This document shows positions 49,662-63,353 of a DNA stretch of 64,000 nt, piece after piece. Where the stretch lies: positions 496,001 to 560,000 of the forward strand of contig CP137330.1 in NCBI GenBank assembly GCA_033182465.1, read 5' to 3'. Source of the stretch: Sanghuangporus weigelae. Taxonomy: Eukaryota; Basidiomycota; Agaricomycetes; Hymenochaetales; Hymenochaetaceae. The position numbers and the translations under genes are program-made. Each line of letters starts with the position of its first letter. The first letter of the stretch is position 1. The notes below the pieces were generated by a model that saw nothing but the letters and a program-made list of their open reading frames with translations, was not told the origin of the DNA and ran no database searches.

Positions 49662-51516
49662 CGTTGATCGCCTTGGTCGGGTATCACCGACAACTAGGAG
49701 TATTACGTAGTAGTTTCTGCTCTGCTGAAGGGACGTGTCGGCTGGAAATCTACTGTGTAGCCTTTGCGAAGGGATATCTTATATACAACTTGTGGCAAGA
49801 TAAAGATGGCAGACTTTTTAGCGGAAGGAAGTGGAGCCGACAACCAGCTCAATCTAGTTCTTTCAGTTGAATCAATGACGTTACACAACTAGCCGAATGG
49901 ATACTCACGTGAAGCTTGGAATGAGTGAAATTTTAAATCGCCCGAAGCTGTATCTAGAGAAGCTGGACAAGACAGTTCCAGGAAATTTCTACTTCTCACT
50001 TCAAGATAAAAATTGCTTCAGCTCGAATACTTCCTCTTTCAATTCGGTGGAACCAATGTTACAACTGAGCTCACACACCGAGCAATCTTGCTTGCATGTG
50101 TCGGTCTCGCAATCAAGATGATATTTCATCGTTCCAGCCGAGAGAGAGCTCTGTTCTTTCATTGCTGTGATGATGTAATGACGGCATCTAACGTTTAAGT
50201 GTCCTTCAACTTCTCCCGAAGCTCATCAAGTCTTTTGTAACAGTGCCAAGGACAGCTTCTAGTCATTTGAAGGTGAGAGATCGGGAGACTCGGAGTAGAG
50301 AAGATCTGATCTTCTGGCTTTCTCAATGGCGAAAAGCCTATCGACATGCCGCTATCTCTTCGGACGAAAGTTACTCCAACCAACTCTTTCGATGACGATC
50401 AGGGGACCAAGTTCCCCGCTCAGTAATGTGGGGAACATAGTGATTATTCAATCCAAACAGAACAAACGACGCAGATGCACCTACCTTCTGTACGCTGATC
50501 ATGCGATGATTTTAATTTTATTCTGGTTATCCCGCCACGATTTTGCACCAGACGCCTTGGTGAACGAGTTCGATTCGTTTGAGAACTAGTGAGGTGATAT
50601 TGTCCGTTCAGTGAGTCCTATTAAAATAAAGGGCGTTGTTCCGCTCCCTTGCAAAGATGGAGACATCCTTGCTCGTTTGATAAGAAAAAAGAAGCATTTC
50701 CTAATTGCAAGAGCAGAAAAAAAGCAAGCGAATCGAATCCAAGCGAAAATGGAATACAGCACTTACAAAGGAAGTTGGTGAGTCGACATACTCGCAATTT
50801 CAACAAGGGTTAGCTGTCCTCAATAACTTCTCCACGCAAAGGACATGGAGATCCTGGTCAAGGATGAAGTGCTCTTCAGTACTTCAGTCGTCGTCTCGGA
50901 ACCACAACGAAAAGATAGGACGAGAATACAAAAAAGTATTGGACTTCTGGCAGCATTCAGAGGACCATCTAGCGATGAATGATTTCTTCGATGTTGAAAA
51001 TCGCAGAGATCCAAGGCAGAAGATGACGCTTCGGGAGATTAGGCCTGAATCGATCGAGCAGTCGCCGTTGTGCTTGCGATCCAAAGCAACGTCTCTGGTC
51101 CCGAATGTGAACAAGACTAGAATGAAACCCGATAGATCCGGCTGATAAATGCCGGTACTCTCCAACAAGAGCATATTGAACGAAGCCTTGAAAGACCGTA
51201 CTGTACATTGATGCACACTAGATAAATCTCGATAAGCTATACGTAACATACAAAAAATGAACTTACTGACTAGTAAGACGTCAGCTTTCCCGGCGTATGA
51301 GCTACGTGTTTGGATTAAATCTTCGCGGCGGATAGCCTGATATATTCATTTTTCATTCCGAACATCTATGCTCGTCGTCTACAAGAGTATCCCCGCCCGC
51401 GAGTGAGCAGTCAGTCAGGAAGCAAAATGACAGTCACGGATGAGATGATGTGACAGTATGTCACTGACACGTCCTACTTCTGGTTTCGCATCTCCACCTT
51501 CAAACAAGCACTACAA
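49662..51516. other. Long region without a supported gene
   Basis: Between the zinc-cluster gene and SEC31. Short open frames at 50195-50383 (-) and 50705-51145 (+) have no recognisable motif. The right end (51428-51471) holds a TGACAGTCAC/TGTCACTGACA cluster just before SEC31. Confidence 0.4.
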
Positions 51517-54500
51517 ATGAAGCTCAAAGAAATACACAGGACGGCCACGTTTGCCTGGTCGCCGCATGCTACGGTTCCTCTGCTGGCTACGGGCACTGTC
51601 GCTGGTGCTCTCGATGAGTCCTTTAGCAATGACAGCCAGCTCGAGATTTGGTCTCCAGATTTCATGAACAAGTCTGAATATGAACTTGGCGACTCTCCCG
51701 AAAATGGCCCAATGGCCTCTGTATCAACAACCTCGAGGTATGAAATGTGTATGCCTTGTGGATGTATCTGATCGTGCTGCAGATTCAATCGCATCGCGTG
51801 GGGGTCGCCTAACACTGGCCGCTCGAGAGGTGTCATTGCAGCCGGTATGGAGAACGGCGAGCTTGGCTTATGGGACCCGGAGAAAATCCTTGAGACATCT
51901 GAGTGTGTCCTTTCTTTCCTTGCAACATCACGTTCCTTACGTGTTTTCCAGCGCGGGAGGATCTCTCATTATGCGTAACACCATACATCAGGGCCCTGTC
52001 CGCGGTCTTGATTTCAATCCCATCCAGACCAATCTTCTTTCTTCCGGTGCTGTAAACGGCGAGGTAAACAAGGTTCATGCGATTTCCATTCGCTTATTTC
52101 TCAAATGATTGTGTAGATTTATATCTGGGACTTAAAAGACCCGAGCAAACCATACTCCCCGGGCACTCGATCTTCCAAACTCGACGAGATCACGTCTTTA
52201 GCCTGGAATAGGCAGGTCCAATACGTCCTTGCGTCATCCAGTAGTACCGGATACACAGTAGTCTGGGATTTGCGAAACAAGCGCGAAGTCGTAGCACTGA
52301 CATACGGCGGTACTACGCAAGGTCTAAACATTATGGGTGCTGGAGGAAGAAAGGGTATGAGTGACGTCGCGTGGCATCCGGATAATGTAAGGAATGCAAC
52401 TTTTGGTATCAGCTCCGGTTTATTAACAATAGCGGTAGGCTACAAGACTTGTCACTTCGTCTGAGGATGATGCTTCTCCTGTTGTCATGGTCTGGGATTT
52501 ACGAAATGCTCGGGCTCCAGAGAAAATTCTGACCGGACACGAGAAAGGTATATTATCTCTTTCTTGGTGCAGACAAGACGCGGACCTTCTCTTGTCTTCC
52601 GGCAAGGATAACCGTGTATTGTGCTGGAATCCTCAATCGGCTGAGATAGTTGGAGAACTACCATACGCTGCTAATTGGGCCTTTCAGGCACAATGGTGTC
52701 CGCGAAACCCTGACCTTTTGGCGACTGCCTATTTCGACGGGACTATCGGTATTCACTCAATTCAGACAACGAACGAGGCGGCTGAAGCTCAGGTTCCTAT
52801 CGCTACGCCTAAGCTTGATGGTTCTGACGTGTTTGACGATCCTGGCTTTGCGCGTACCACTCAGCCGACTCTTTCCTTGAAGCAACCTCCGAAATGGCTC
52901 CGCCGACCAATTTCAGCGTCGTTTGGTTACGGTGGAAAGTTGGTATCCGTGTCGAACTTGCAATCCGCACAAGGCAAGACCCAAAGTAGCGTTGTGCATA
53001 TACGTAAAGTCGTCACCGAGCCTGACATCATCTCGCGTGCGAAGGATCTCAAAGATGCAACCGATGGGCAGAGTCTTAGTGAGTTTGCTCAGAAGAAGTC
53101 TGCTGATGCGGACGCCCGTCAGGTACATGATACCGCGAGCTGGAAGGCACTCGCGAGCTTATTCAAAGCGGACTCCCGCGAAGAGCTTGTCACTTTGCTT
53201 GGATTTTCGAAAGCAGATATCGCGACTCGTGTTGCAGAGGCTGTTGAAAAAATTAAGTCGACTGCCACTCCGACGCAGCTCCCGGCAGAAGAGCTGAGTC
53301 CGGAACGGACAAAGCCCCATGAACCCGTAGTGTCCTTCGCCGAACCCGAGATGGAACCAGAGCACGAGCAAGAGCACACACCATCTGAGCAAAGCACGAG
53401 CGTCGCATCTGATCACGCTACAGATGCTACAGGTGCCGTTGATGGCGAATCGACTACGACCGCTCCGTCGTTATTCGGGGATGACATTGGTACACCGCAG
53501 ATGGACGCCGAGGCTGATTTCTTCAGTACAATGGGCACAATACGCAACGCTGTTCCGGACCATGTCCAGATTCCACACACCAATTACGCCCATGACTCGT
53601 CGGTCGCTGCTACTGTTGGTTCACGCCCGTCTTCCGCTGCTTCAGAAGCACTCAAAAACAACACGTTCCACATTTATCCTTCCGAAGAGTCCGAGTTCGA
53701 TCGTCTGGTCACCAAGTCACTCGTGCTAGGCGACTTTGAGTCTGCAGTGTCGTTGTGTTTGGCTACGGAGCGCTTCGCGGATGCAATCCTTCTGGCTGTC
53801 AAGGGCGGTCCCGAGCTCTTGCAGCGCACGCAGAAGGCCTACTTCGAGAAGCGTACGATTAATTTCCCGTATCTCCGCCTCTTCCAGTCCATCGTAACGG
53901 AGGATTTGGACGATATCGTGCAGAACGCGGATCTTCAGGAGTGGCGAGAAATATTTGTCGTGCTTTGTACTTTTGCGAAGCCTGATGAATTCGCGAACCT
54001 TGCTGAGCAGCTTGGCCAGCGTCTTGAGTTCCATGCGAACATTCTGAAGAACGCAGCAGGACCTGATGCGGACGAGTTCAGAAAGGATGCGACGTTGACT
54101 TACTTGGCTGCTGGTCGGCTGGAGAAGGTAGTCAACATTTGGATAGAGGAGATGGTGGAAGAGGAGAACCAGCTTTCAGATGGTGGAGACGAGAAGAGCA
54201 GTTCGCGCTATTCGGCGCATGCGCATGCTTTGCAGACATTTATGGAGAAAGTCACAATTTTCCGTGGTGCGACAAGCTACACGGATTCGGAGCTGACGAT
54301 GGTATCGGATCCTTCTGCTGCTTACAAACTATCCGCACTTTATGAGCGTTACTACGAATATGCGGATTTGCTCGCGACGCAAGGTCTCTTGGAGGAAGCT
54401 GTGAGCTTCTTGAATCTGATTCCGACAGATTATCAGAGCATTAGCAGCGTAGGACTTGATTTCAAGACGGCACGGGATCGTATTTTCGCCGCTGCCGAGA

Positions 54501-56181
54501 AGACGAAAGGAATACCGCCAACGCAGCCAATAAAGACTACTTCGGCATCTGCAGCTCCGTCGCATGCCGGTGCATATGGGTATCAGTCGTATGCTACACA
54601 ACCGGTGACAACTTCTCCTTCAACCTCCGCTAGAGGTCCACAATACGCGTCGTACAATATCAATGGATCTGCAACGGCGAGTCAAGCGAGCAACCCTTAC
54701 GCTCCTGCTGCTGCTGCAGTTCCTTCGCAGCCAGCCTATCAGCCTCCTGTGCAAATGCAGCAATCATTTTCAGCCGGTCCATACGCCCCACCGCGTAGTG
54801 TCCAAGTTCCTGCTCCGCCGCCACCCATTTCAAGCTCAGCTCCACCTCCTGCTAGTGGTCCTCCGCCGCCTCCGAAGAAACGAGACAATTCGGGATGGAA
54901 CGACGCGCCCGCCTTGGATCGTCGGACACCAGTCTCTAACGTGCCTCCCAAAGTTTCACCCATTATTGCTCCGTTCCCGAATGCTACCCCGCCTCAGTCC
55001 GTACCTGGTTCACCGGCAATGCATGGGCCTCCCCAGGGCTTTGCGCCACCGCCGAGACCAGGAAGCGTGAACAGGGGACCACCCCATGCTATGCAAGGAC
55101 CGCCGCCTCCAGGACAACATCGTCCGCCTCCTGGTCATCAACAAGGTCCTCCTCCACCTCATGGAGGTTACGCTCTTCCGCCTGACGGAGCGTTCTCGCC
55201 TCCCCGGCCCGCTCAACCGTTGCAACAGAGCCAACCCGCACCTCCTCCGCCTCGAGGGCACTCTCAGTTTGCGCCGCCAGGACGTGTGTTGTCACCGCCG
55301 CGGACACAACCGAGCCATGTCCCTCCGCAAGGTTCGTACGGTCCACCACCTCCACGCGGACCTTCTGCTCCGCCGACCGGTGCACCGGGTGCGCCAGGTC
55401 CCTATGTTCGTGCAACGTCGCCACCCTCTGGTTTTGCAGGTCACGTCGGTCAGCAGATCAGTCCAGGAATGCAACAGCAAGTTCCACCCCCTGGCCCGTA
55501 TGGTCCGCCTCCTAGTGCAACGAGAGCGCAGCCACCGCATGGAGCGCCTGTTCATCAACCGCCTCCATCTGCTGCAGCTGCGCATGCTCCGCTCCAGGGT
55601 CCACCGGTTAGAGAACCTCCAGCTCCTCGTCCTTTACACGCAAAGTCGGGGCCACCCCAGCCAAAATATCGTACGTATTCTCTACCTGTTATACCTTGTT
55701 TTCATTCTTAAACGGTCCTCAGCACCTGGTGATCGTTCCCATATCCCGGAAACATCAAGGCGCTCGTACGAGATCCTCGTACAGGCCCTTGATCATATGA
55801 AGCAGACGAGCCCCGTATGTATCCGCCCACTCCTTATGGAAGTTTTTGCTTATTATGTCCGACCTAGCCTCAACAAAAACGTATGGTGGATGATACCGAG
55901 CGGCGACTGAATTCCTTATTCGATGTTCTCAACTGCGAGACTCTTTCTCCTCCAGTTGTTGAGCAGCTAAATGAACTCACAGAAGGTGTGTGTCTCACAA
56001 TTAACATCCATTATCCTTTTTGTAGGCTCAAACTATCCCTTTTGCAGTGATGGCTTCTCAAGATCCGCATCGTAGGGAGCGCGCACTTGGGATGCACGCA
56101 GACTTGTTAGCTCAAGGATCGCGCACGGACGATATCGGATTGTGGATGTCTGCCATCAAGTTGCTCATCATGCGCTTATAA
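51517..56181 (+). CDS. SEC31: COPII outer-coat protein SEC31
   Basis: With SEC13 it forms the outer cage of COPII vesicles leaving the ER. Start at 51517 (MKLKEIHRTATFAWSPHATV) is the classical SEC31 N-terminus. Exons up to 52500 give WD40 repeats: FNRIAWGSPNTGRSRGVIAA, GPVRGLDFNPIQTNLLSSG, IYIWDLKDPSKPYSPGTRSS, DEITSLAWNRQVQYVLASSS, MVWDLRNARAPEKILTGHEK. A large exon (from about 52446 to 55670) holds the last WD repeats, an acidic linker, the helical ACE1-type region (FESAVSLCLATERFADAILL, about 53731-53790; LPEEAV-type helices to about 54430) and a long Pro/Gly/Gln-rich segment (54540-55660) that in the family recruits SEC23 and stimulates SAR1. Final exons give the C-terminal helical domain (GDRSHIPETSRRSYEILVQA, MVDDTERRLNSLFDVLNCET) ending LLIMRL, TAA at 56179. 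Intact. Confidence 0.93.
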
Positions 56182-56416
56182 TTACTCGGATTGTGTTTCT
56201 CTTGTTATTTGTTGCTACAGTATATAGCGAGATTAGAAAATGGGATTTTTTTTTTGTTATCTGCCGATTCGTGTCTTTTTCTTAGTTGCTTGGTTCTGTT
56301 TGGCCCTTACAGTCACATAAGAGTTTCGTTTCGTGATCGACGCGCCCGAAAGGGCATACATGTAAATAAGATCTTCTGCACTCCGTTCATTTCAGCCTTC
56401 ACCACGACGACTGGCA

Positions 56417-57899
56417 ATGACCCAATCAAGCGAAGATGCGGAAGAGGAAGTCAACATCGAAGAAGGACGAACGTCAACTTTCCGCTTGAAGCTAGAAGAG
56501 TTTTCTTTCAAGTCTCCACAAACATCTCCAGTTCATCGGTCTACGAGGTCGAGCAACCTGACTTTGACTACCATGAAGCGTAATCCCGGAACCCCAAACC
56601 TCGTATCAGAGACAACATCTCCTATCGCGAGAAAACGAAGTAATGTATCTACGGAGGATGAACCTCCTACGAAAACGAAAAAGAGGCGCGGGTATGCCCC
56701 TCCGGAGACTTACGCTCACCTAAATTATCTTACGGATTGTCTTGAGGAATACTTAGACGGTAAGCGTTCTACTTTTGTAATTCGACTTACAGGAGAACTG
56801 ATATTACTCCTAGTTCTGTTCTGCGGCATCAAGTCAGTAAATCGCTTCTCCCGTTGGTTGAGATGATGTAAATAACATCGCGAATAACTCTGTTAAGTCC
56901 CGGGGTTCATTCTGCCACGGTCGGACATCACTTCGCTCATCCTGGGAACCGATTCTACAAGATGATGTATGGCTCTGGTGGCTACTGTTCAATGATATTA
57001 ATCTTAGTGGTCTTACTGAAGTCGTGTCCGATCCTTCTAGGATTCACAGACCGCCTCATCCCGCCAGACCAAGATAGTACTCTGCCAACCTTATATAACA
57101 TCGGCATTGTACGTCATGATCCTCCTAACGTACGATGTGCAATATTTGAATACTTCTCAGACAGATATCGTAGACCGTCCTTCAAGCTGTGTAAGTTTTG
57201 CTCCCTTTTGTATGGTCAAGGCTCTGACGCAATTATTCTTCCGTAGGAAGACGAATTGTCTGCACAAGAAATGATAGGCGGTGTCCCAGTTTTGCTGCAA
57301 AAAGTGGCAAAATACAGACCGCGCTTTGTGTATGGCTTCCCTTTTCCTGTTACTGGTATGGTTACTTACAACTATCGGAATAAAATTAGATGCTTCATCG
57401 GGAAAGGCATGGGTCAGAGAGTAGAGAAAGGATTCAGACACAAGATTTTCAAAAGCAGAAGTCCGTTGAAGACCTGCGAATCAAGTTCCAGAAAGCAAAA
57501 GGGAATAGCAAGTCCGACAAAAGGCATGAGAAGACAAACAAACTCGGATGTGGACAATGGGATCGGCCTGCGTCCATACAAAGTCACTCATAATGATCCC
57601 GAATCTCGTGAGCTGTCCGATTTACGTGGAATATTTGACCACTCAATGCTGGATTCTTTTTCTCAGCTGTCCACGAAACTTTGTTCTTTGTATCCCATAG
57701 TTCTTCGGGACTTGCTACGAGCATGAACGTCAGTATCGTCTTTTGGATCCCAGAATCTGGGAGCTGACGACAGGAATAGTTGCAAGGCAAGATTGACCTG
57801 CTTAAGGATCTCCGTGGACTTATCGAAAAGCACAAAGCTGGTACCCTTGATACCTCGTCATTGGAAGAGGTGCCGATTTTAACGGACACAGCAAGATAA
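56417..57899 (+). CDS. Thymine/uracil-DNA glycosylase (TDG/Mug family)
   Basis: Removes T or U from G mismatches in base excision repair. Start at 56417 (MTQSSEDAEEEVNIEEGRTS). The disordered N-terminus contains KTKKRRGYAPP, an NLS-like run. The catalytic site LFCGINPGVHSATVGHHFAH is split by an intron (about 56833-56899); the Asn of GINPG is the catalytic residue. It continues GNRFYK, LPTLYNIGI (about 57080-57108), then after an intron TDIVDRPS, and DELSAQEMIGGVPVLLQKVA (about 57247-57306) with KYRPRFV. Late pieces GLRPYKV (about 57565) and HETLFFVSHSSSGLA (about 57678-57722) form the C-terminal core. A last exon ends DTAR with TAA at 57897-57899. Some middle junctions (56960-57010, 57340-57560) were not fully resolved. 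SEC31 ends 236 bp upstream on the same strand. Confidence 0.85.
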
Positions 57900-59450
57900 C
57901 ACCCGTAACTGTAAGTCTTCGGATGACGTCTTATTTCTAGTGAATGTACCCAAAGCATATGGATTGTATTTATGTGAATGTTCGTCGCTTTTATGGTGAG
58001 TATGGAAGTATCATGACTTATGCTCATAGCGTACCGTTCCCATGACCTAGATTTTATGTATAAAATAGATATCCAACCATTCCTCGTTTTCATTACCTGC
58101 GACAACGACCAGCAATGCTGTATAACTTCTCTTCGTCTCTACAGTGAAAGGACCAAAACATCCGACAAGCTAGTCACAATGGACGTGTTGATATATACCT
58201 CGCAAGGTTTTACGTCTGCCATTGCAGTGCTTGCACAGAAAACTTGTAAAACTTCTATTCTTCAAATTACACACGTTCACGAACCGTCATGCGAGGTTTA
58301 CGATCAAAGTCTAATGCGGCCAGTTCGTTAGATTTGAGAACCAATGGAGCTGGACCATATACATCTACACTGCGTAGCGGGAACGGAGCTCGATCGTCCG
58401 TGAAATGCGAGTGACTTAGTGAGTGAAGCATCTACGTCTCCAGCGCTTCATCCAGATGGTTTTGGCCATCCGCTGGGGATTTGGAACAACGGGAGCCATA
58501 CTGTCAGTGACTGATGTGATAGATATTGCATTGCGACAGAAGATGTTGAATTAGACTGGCCAATGAAGTTTCGGATAAGTCCGGTAGTGTAGATCACTCC
58601 CTGTTTTTTTGTCCCGTGAAGCCTTGAACCATATTACTCACGCAACTAGCCTACCACGAACACAGTGGCCCTCATCCGTTCTCGTCCATGAGAATGGGTT
58701 CCTCCATCAAGTGCACGATCCTTCAGAGGCTCCGCGGTGTCAGCTCGACATCTCTCCCCCCCTCCCCAAAGAAAGAATTTTTTTTATGATGCAGTCTTCT
58801 GTCGTTATGCTTCGATATAAGCAACAAGTGCAATGATAGATCGGAGAAGCAGGTGCCAGTGCATGTTGTTCTTTGAAACAGACCGTATGACATTCTGTTC
58901 CTGATCAACAATTTGTCTGCTTTGTTGAGATCTGTTTTACATAACTCGTATTGGCGACTTCAAGTACTTCCTAGGATCCAAAGTTTTTCAAGAAAGCAAT
59001 GCCAACGGATATATCAATGCTCGCGGTGATCGGAGAGCTGTTATGACGTGGACATCATGTTCATCTGAAAATATGATTTATACTCAGTATGAACGTCCGC
59101 CAACTGCGTGATTGGGGCCAGCACCTCGAAAATGCCTTGTTCATGATGCGTTAAGAATCCTGAACCTAGCACCTCATGTACGTACCCTTGCGTCGTGTGA
59201 ATACTGCATATGTTCAGATGGCTGAATATTCATCATCAAAACAGGCAGTACCTCATTCTCTTGTTGATCAAGGATTCTTCTGCCTTGTTGGGATCTGTCA
59301 TACTTGGTTCACGTCGCCGGATTCGAATGCGACGAACAAGCATCAGGCGTTTCCGAAACTTCCAACATCTGCTGAGATGAGATGCTACACATTCTGTACT
59401 GAGATATAAACACGTCCACCAACTTGCACCCACGTCAGATCATCTCAAAG
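57900..59450. other. No gene seen; right part duplicated near 63 kb
   Basis: Only short open frames. From about 58440 the sequence shows diverged similarity to 61960-63350, including TTTGGAACAACGGGA and the region just before the DUF6533-like start. Confidence 0.45.
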
Positions 59451-59960
59451 ATGTCCAGCCTCAATATCTCTCTGTCTTTGCAAATTCGTTCAGATGCTGA
59501 AGTCATTGACCCAAGTGTCGTTCAGTCGTTCGTTTCAGAGATCACGACCGTCCGGTACTTCAATGTGGCTCTTGTGACGGTCTTGGTCTACCATTCCAGT
59601 ACGTACTTGTACCAATTTATATGTGCTGTACCTAACTTCACCTTTACCTTGTACTGCGCAGTCATCACGCTGGATAAGGAGGTAACATCCCATAGGGTCC
59701 CGTTCTGTACTAAGGTCCTAACAAGCCTGTACTTCGTCCATTCTCAGATAAAGCATTTCTGGGTGAGTCACATCAGACCAGCCTGACAGTTCTGATCTGA
59801 CGAAAAGTGGTAGCCGAACCCACGGAGCTCTGTCAGCATTGTATACTTTCTCGTGAGTTATACTCACATCTAGAGTCAGACAGTTTTTAGTCCTGGCATA
59901 GAATCGTTACATCGGGTTACTCGCAGCTGTTTGTAACATAACTAGTAAACCAATTGCTTG
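59160..59960 (+). repeat. Tandem-duplicated block, unit 1 (upstream region plus first exons)
   Basis: Matches 63070-63860 in order: TCATCAAAACA, TTCTGCCTTGTTG, CGGATTCGAATGC, CCGAAACTTCCAAC, then the coding start and introns. The offset is about 3,900 bp. Identity is high in exons and lower in introns. Confidence 0.75.
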
Positions 59961-61204
59961 CTCCTTTTGACCTTCAGCTGTGAAATTTACGTATTTTTCA
60001 GTATACCTTTTTACAGAGAGTCTTGCAAGGTGTGTGCGTTCCCTCCTCAGTATGAGCGTCATGATGACTGAGTCTGGATATCCACTTGCTTAGTTGTACG
60101 TATTCGGTCCAAGAAGTTGCTTCTCGAATAACCTTATACTCTAGGTCTGTTTTTATTCTGGACCGGAGGTTTGGCCAGTGCGTAGCTTAACCCAAGTGTT
60201 GACGCCGTGCTCATCCAAACGCTAGATCTGGCTATTATCGTGCTGATTGACTGTAAGCAGGTGGAGTGGAGTTGATGCAGCTGTTGACTTGCCATAATAC
60301 ACAGACATCCTTCTTATTCGGGTCTTAGCGCTGTGGCATCAAGGTAAGCACCCTGTTTACGAGAAGTTGCATCATCCGAGTGTTTTGCAGACAAGAAACT
60401 GTCCATCGCACTTAAGGTCCTTCTTGGATTGGAAGCGGGTGTCGGTCTCGGTCTTCTCGTACATTGCACTTTGTTTCAAGACCGTAAGATCCTCGCTCAC
60501 AGTACCTGCTTTCACTGAACTGAATTATTTTAGCTGCAGTCGGCAATCTTACAGAGGGAATGACAATATGCATGCTTAACAGGAATCCTCCACGAGCAAT
60601 GACCATCATCTCATGGTAATCATGCTGCACTATATGAAGACCTACTCTGATGCTTTGCAGGCTGGTCCCGATGACATACGGTTTAACGCTTCTGTGCCTC
60701 GCACTCTACAAGTCAGCGGAATGTTGGAAGCTGTCATCCGGATTTAAGGGTTCTCACTTAGTTCGTGTTCTCATCCAGGACCAGGTGCTATACTATGGAT
60801 TGTAGGTTGATTGGACTATAATTGGTTTTTTTGTACTTGAATGTGCCAAGTATCATTTTCTGTTCAGTTTGTAAGATTGTGGAGACGAGCATCGACGAAA
60901 TCAGCCCTTTCGCTTCCGATGTGCTGAATGTGGCAGGGAGTCCGACTCTTCTCTGCATCCTTGGAGGTCAGCTTTTGATCAATCTGAAAGAGGCCGGGGA
61001 GATAGGCTTGAATGGTGGAACAAACTATACGCCGAGAAGTGTCAGTGAGATCGACTTCGGTGAGGTACGTCTTCACGTTCTTGTTTTGAGATGGCTATGA
61101 CTGACTGTGATATGCATCAGAATGGTGCGAACGAAGAGGAAATCTCGGGTCAGGAAGGCTCAGTTCGATCTACAGAGATCGAGCTTCATTCACTCCAGCC
61201 GTGA
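59451..61204 (+). CDS. DUF6533-like multi-pass membrane protein, copy 1
   Basis: Start at 59451 (MSSLNISLSLQIRSDAEVID). Exon 1 ends VALVTVLVYHS; short exons then give VITLDKE, IKHFWPNPRSSVSIVYFL (with introns at about 59681-59750, 59765-59813 and 59851-59900) and NRYIGLLAAVCN. The W-x-P, YF-x-NRY pattern is the core of DUF6533 proteins of basidiomycetes. Later exons provide further membrane segments (ILLIRVLALWHQ; LKVLLGLEAGVGLGLLVHCT about 60415-60473; MTYGLTLLCLALYKS about 60672-60715). The C-terminus, SPTLLCILGGQLLINLKEAG (about 60940-61000) followed by NYTPRSVSEIDFGE and a charged tail ending ELHSLQP, is cytosolic-looking. The function of this family is not known to me. The start was chosen because it is conserved in the downstream copy. 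Confidence 0.72.
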
Positions 61205-63353
61205 AATACGTCGTAGGAGCGATCAAACATGATAGTGCGGCTACATTCGGGACCGGTTAGCTGTCAACGATTGGGTGTGGCATTCATTCTCATCCAAAGT
61301 TTACATGTTGTATTATTCAGTTACTATATGTATGGTCTTTATAATGTGTTCGTCTAGAATTGAGGACTGTGTTATGGTTCGAAGAGCTTCTGGCAACCGT
61401 ATTCTTTGAAATGATCTCGCCTCGACTCGGCACTTTAAGCTTTTCCAAACAATTCTCATCCAAGATTCGTTCCATTTCTTTCATCTTTTCTAATGCCAGG
61501 GTGTACGTTTGAACGTAAATGTCCACACTAGACCTCCAGAAGATACTGATCCGCTACATACGTCGACCTTCATATACTCGGAGTCGACACCTCGCACTGG
61601 GTACGAGTCTACGAGACCATACCACTACCATTGGAACGAGTTCTTCATGGAAAAGTGAGAGGAGTCGAAGGCGAAGATGGCTGGGACCTCTTCTTTTTCT
61701 CATTATCCTCAGGATCTGGTTAGAGAAAGAGCTTTCCATCCATGCTAACGCCGCTTGACAGAGAACGGCTTTGCCCGATCGAACAGACTAAGGCGCAGAA
61801 AGCAGGAAAATGTATTTGACGCTTTTGACCGTTGTCAGAGCACCAGCAGACGAAATTATTTGAGCAACAATGCAAGCTAGGAGACTACACATGTGTGTTG
61901 AGTGAGTGGATAGATAGATATAAGGAAGGAGAATGTGCACAGAAATGTATCGATCTTACTTACCGACCCCATATTTCCATCTGCTGGAGGCCTGGAACAA
62001 CGGGAACGATAGCCGCAGTAGTTGATGTAATGGTATGGTAATGAATCAGACGGCCCGGGATTGTATGGTCCATCGTGCTGCGATCTGTCGCGTGTGTGAG
62101 AGCCTGCGAAGTAGGGACACCGTAGCGTACACAGCGTTCTGTCCTGATTTTATTTATGTGGCGTGGACCGACAGATTCTTGCTTCTCTCTTCATTCCATG
62201 CAAAAAGGCCGACAACCTCTGCACCTTCTTACTGACACGGAGGCGAAAAGAAATGTAACCGCGAAATCACGGTAGAGCAAGCAGATGGGCTTGCTCCTCC
62301 ATCGCAATTCAAATAGTTTTTCAAAGTACATGTCTGTGAGACGACATGCATGGTTTACGTCTGGGGTCCTCATGAAGATGCAAAACGTGATTTGAAACGA
62401 GCTGGTCCATCAGTGAATACATGACGACTAGATGGCAGACGTGAAATTGGATCGTCCATTAGTGTGAACCAATACACACGAAAAGTATTGGGTTTACAGC
62501 ATTTGGGACTTCACAGCGATAAGTACCTCACAATATGTCTCTGCTGAAATGCCCAATCAGATCTTCTGGTTTGACAATGAAATGCGCCTCGCTCACCTGC
62601 TTAGACTGAGCCCACATGTTTTCCATCTCTTTCCATTAAAGTTCTCGAGACTCTTGTCTGGTACGAAGGGGCATAGTGGTGGAGTCTTCTCAGTTGCTTC
62701 AGACCGATCGAGGCTCCATATCCTGCTCGTCGCCAGACTCAGTTCGAGTTCTCTCTAACCTTGCAGCCTCAGTAAAGACACGACAGTTTACGACATTTGC
62801 GCTTTGCGATCTGAGAATGTCGAGTCGATAGGAGTAACATGAGTTGTGCCGCTATCTGAGATGCTGGCTAGCCTGATGCTGGGCCTCTTGCCGATCTCAC
62901 CTCGCCTGGTGGTAATTAAATATAAGTAAGGACGATTGAGACTTCCGGATAAATCCGGGAAGATCACGTTTCCTGGTCGACTCGTCTAGCCGCATGACAT
63001 TGACAAGAGAATTCTGAATAATCCATCACCTCAAGTCCCAAACCAAACTTTGTCTAACGCAACAATGGACGTCCCTGTCTCTGCAATTCGCAAGTACTTC
63101 TACGTGGAAGAGACAGAAGACCACTCGTCATCAAAACAAGTGATACTGCATTCCGTTATTGATTTAGACTCCTTCTGCCTTGTTGAGACCTGTCCTATGT
63201 ACATGATTCGGATTCGCACTACCGGATTCGAATGCAACGAACAGGCATCAGGCTTTTCCGAAACTTCCAACGTCTATCGAGATGAGATGCTACACTTCTG
63301 TACTTTGGTATAAACGTGTCCACCGACTTGCACTCACAACAAATCATCTCAAG
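61205..63353. other. Spacer between the two membrane-protein genes, no gene seen
   Basis: The left part has a 69-codon open frame (61317-61526, -) with no motif. The right part (from about 61960) is a diverged copy of the region upstream of the first DUF6533-like gene. Confidence 0.4.

Noticed and set aside
50705-51145. 146-codon open frame on the plus strand upstream of SEC31
   Set aside because: No motif, no intron structure and an overlapping open frame on the other strand; insufficient support for a gene.
55086-55910. 274-codon open frame on the plus strand
   Set aside because: Shadow of the proline-rich exon of SEC31; the SEC31 frame carries the conserved C-terminal domain.
57584-58105. 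173-codon open frame on the minus strand
   Set aside because: It lies opposite the 3' exons of the DNA glycosylase, which has family motifs; the antisense frame has none.
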